This document shows positions 6,103 through 7,157 of a DNA stretch of 7,157 nt, piece by piece. The stretch spans positions 1 through 7,157 of the forward strand of contig JAOUFX010000134.1 of the NCBI GenBank assembly GCA_029857975.1, in the 5' to 3' direction. Numbering within the stretch: the stretch's first letter is position 1; the number at the start of each line of letters is the position of its first letter. Below the pieces are notes generated by a model. That model was not told where the DNA came from and made no database searches. It saw only the letters and a list, made by a program, of their open reading frames with translations. The stretch comes from Deltaproteobacteria bacterium (lineage in GTDB: Bacteria > Desulfobacterota > SM23-61). The position numbers and the translations under genes were made by a program.

Positions 6103-6218
6103 ACCGCAGAGGTCGCCGAGAACGCAGAGGTAAACAATAATTTTGAAGCTAACCAGCAAAAGAACCTTTGAGGATTTGGATTTTCAATCTTCTCTGCGCT
6201 CTCAGCGTGCTCGGCGGT
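6103..6218. repeat. Intergenic palindromic element B with 9-bp-periodic CGCAGAG/CGCCGAG arms
   Basis: This element occupies most of the 153-nt gap between the canonical ligase gene and livK. The left arm holds CGCAGAG (6105-6111), CGCCGAG (6114-6120) and CGCAGAG (6123-6129). The right arm holds the inverse heptamers CTCTGCG (6192-6198), CTCAGCG (6201-6207) and CTCGGCG (6210-6216). All are spaced by two bases, giving a 9-bp period. The outer ends read ACCGC / GCGGT. The 60-nt interior shows no clear secondary palindrome or gene. Architecture and heptamer consensus (C-R-C-N-G-A-G) are the same as in element A, with G/C in place of A/T at two positions, so both belong to one repeat family. A transcript would fold into a long imperfect hairpin before livK. 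Confidence 0.85.
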
Positions 6219-6233
6219 GAATTCTAAAAAAAA

Positions 6234-6238
6234 GGAGG
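6234..6238 (+). promoter_or_regulatory. Ribosome binding site of livK
   Basis: GGAGG in an A-rich context lies 7 nt before ATG 6246. Another ATG at 6241 is out of frame and too close to it. The strong site fits the high expression usual for a periplasmic binding protein. Confidence 0.8.
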
Positions 6239-6245
6239 GAATGTT

Positions 6246-7157
6246 ATGAAAAAATGTTTGCCAGTCGTTTGTTTGTTTCTGACATTTTGGGTCGCGGGGG
6301 AATTCGCCTGGGGGGCTGAGCCGATCAAGCTGGGGGCTTTCTTTGACCTCACCGGCCCAGCTTCAGCCATCGGCACGCCGACGAAACTCGTCGCGGAAAT
6401 GGTGGTGAAAAAAATCAACGGAGAAGGCGGAATCAAGGGTCGCCCCCTGGAATTGGTGATCGCGGATACCGAAGGAGATCCTACCAAAGCCGCCATCATT
6501 GCCAAGAAGTTCATCGAGTCCGATAAAGTCGTGGCCATCATCGGTCCGACAAGGACCGGAACGGGTATGGCCGCCAAACCGATCATCGAACAGATGAAGG
6601 TTCCCACTTTTATGACCGTGGGCGGTGATCCAGTAATCATGGGAGGAAAATTTGGACCTTTTAACTGGACGTTCAAATCTCCCCAGCGGACTTCCGTGGC
6701 CGTTCAGAAGACCTATGCCTACCTGAAGAAAAAAGGGGTGAAGGGAATCGCCATCATCACCGCCGCCGACAGCTTTGGGAAGGATGGCAAATTTTGGCTG
6801 GAAAAACTAGCTCCGGAATACGGCCTGAAAATTATCATCGGGGAATCCTTCCAGGCCACGGATAACGATATGACCGCTCAGTTGATCAAAATCAAGGCCG
6901 CTTCCCCCGAGGCCATTATTTGTTGGACGATCGGTAAAGCCGGATCCATTGTGGCCAAAAATGTCAAGCAACTGGCTATTCAAGCTCCTCTTTTCCAGTG
7001 CCATGGTTTGCCCGATCCGATTTACATCAAGCTGGCCGGGGAAGCTTCCGAAGGGAATATCATGCCCGCGACCAAATTGATGGTCGCCGCCCAGCTTCCC
7101 GATTCCGACGCGCAGAAAAAAGTCATCTTAGATTTCATCCGGCTCTATAAAGATGTC
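6246..7157 (+). CDS. livK: Liv-type periplasmic substrate-binding protein, 3'-partial
   Basis: This is the solute receptor of a HAAT importer (periplasmic-binding-protein type 1 fold). The first 304 residues are visible and the frame is open to the window edge; the family is usually about 370-400 residues. MKK and a hydrophobic stretch (4-17) form a Sec signal peptide, with cleavage likely at AWG-A/E (about 23-24). There is no lipobox cysteine, so it should be free in the periplasm. IKLGAFFDLTGPAS (27-40) and KKINGEGGIKGRPLELV (55-71) are family hallmarks. The ligand-pocket segment reads GPTRTGTGMA (100-109) and the next strand VPTFMTVGGDP (119-129). In leucine-binding LivJ/LivK the latter position has a Thr (SPGATNP) that helps hold the amino-acid group, and it is absent here. 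A non-amino-acid ligand, such as an aromatic or other organic acid, is therefore plausible. It could serve the importer upstream or begin a second importer cluster downstream. Confidence 0.92.
   Translation, partial: MKKCLPVVCLFLTFWVAGEFAWGAEPIKLGAFFDLTGPASAIGTPTKLVAEMVVKKINGEGGIKGRPLELVIADTEGDPTKAAIIAKKFIESDKVVAIIGPTRTGTGMAAKPIIEQMKVPTFMTVGGDPVIMGGKFGPFNWTFKSPQRTSVAVQKTYAYLKKKGVKGIAIITAADSFGKDGKFWLEKLAPEYGLKIIIGESFQATDNDMTAQLIKIKAASPEAIICWTIGKAGSIVAKNVKQLAIQAPLFQCHGLPDPIYIKLAGEASEGNIMPATKLMVAAQLPDSDAQKKVILDFIRLYKDV

Noticed and set aside
6150..6200. Sigma70-type promoter before livK
   Set aside because: TTGAGG-like and AT-rich stretches exist, but I could not find a -35/-10 pair with good sequence and spacing, so no promoter is claimed.
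6224..6676. 150-codon open frame on the - strand over the start of livK
   Set aside because: It is antisense to the signal peptide and pocket region of livK, has low-complexity composition and no family resemblance.

Overview
The window reads almost entirely on the + strand as one co-directional cluster. It holds a branched-chain-amino-acid-type (Liv/HAAT) ABC importer interleaved with two tandem genes of the phenylacetate-CoA ligase (PaaK) family. The order is livH (5' end cut by the window edge) - livM - livG - [repeat element A] - livF - degenerate PaaK-like gene - [short palindrome] - canonical PaaK-like gene - [repeat element B] - livK-type periplasmic binding protein (3' end cut by the window edge). 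No RNA genes, CRISPR arrays, transposase genes or phage genes are visible.

The organism is a Gram-negative bacterium: the binding protein has a Sec-type signal peptide and no lipobox, so it would be periplasmic. Moderate GC content, a Liv-type importer beside PaaK-family ligases, and 9-bp-periodic CACAGAG-type intergenic palindromes suggest an uncultured anaerobe of the deltaproteobacterial/Desulfobacterota kind. That placement is inference, not proof.

Functional reading: LivK-like protein captures a small carboxylate in the periplasm, LivH/LivM form the channel, LivG/LivF power it, and the canonical PaaK-family ligase (4806-6092) would trap the imported acid as its CoA thioester via an acyl-adenylate. 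Liv-type importers serving aromatic acids are known (for example CouP and the Hba system of Rhodopseudomonas palustris), so an aryl or arylacetic acid is a reasonable substrate guess. The sequence does not fix the substrate.

Most interesting content: (1) the first PaaK-like protein keeps the overall fold signature but has lost the P-loop residues, the Thr/Ser of the YGxTE motif and the whole C-terminal catalytic-lysine motif. It looks like a pseudoenzyme or partner protein beside an intact paralogue. (2) Its stop codon lies inside a small palindrome with GGGCAAT heptamers, which may have cut off the missing C-terminus. (3) Two non-identical intergenic elements share one unusual architecture, three 9-bp-spaced heptamers facing three inverted heptamers, and bracket the livF-ligase-ligase block. 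(4) livF starts just after element A without a recognisable ribosome binding site.
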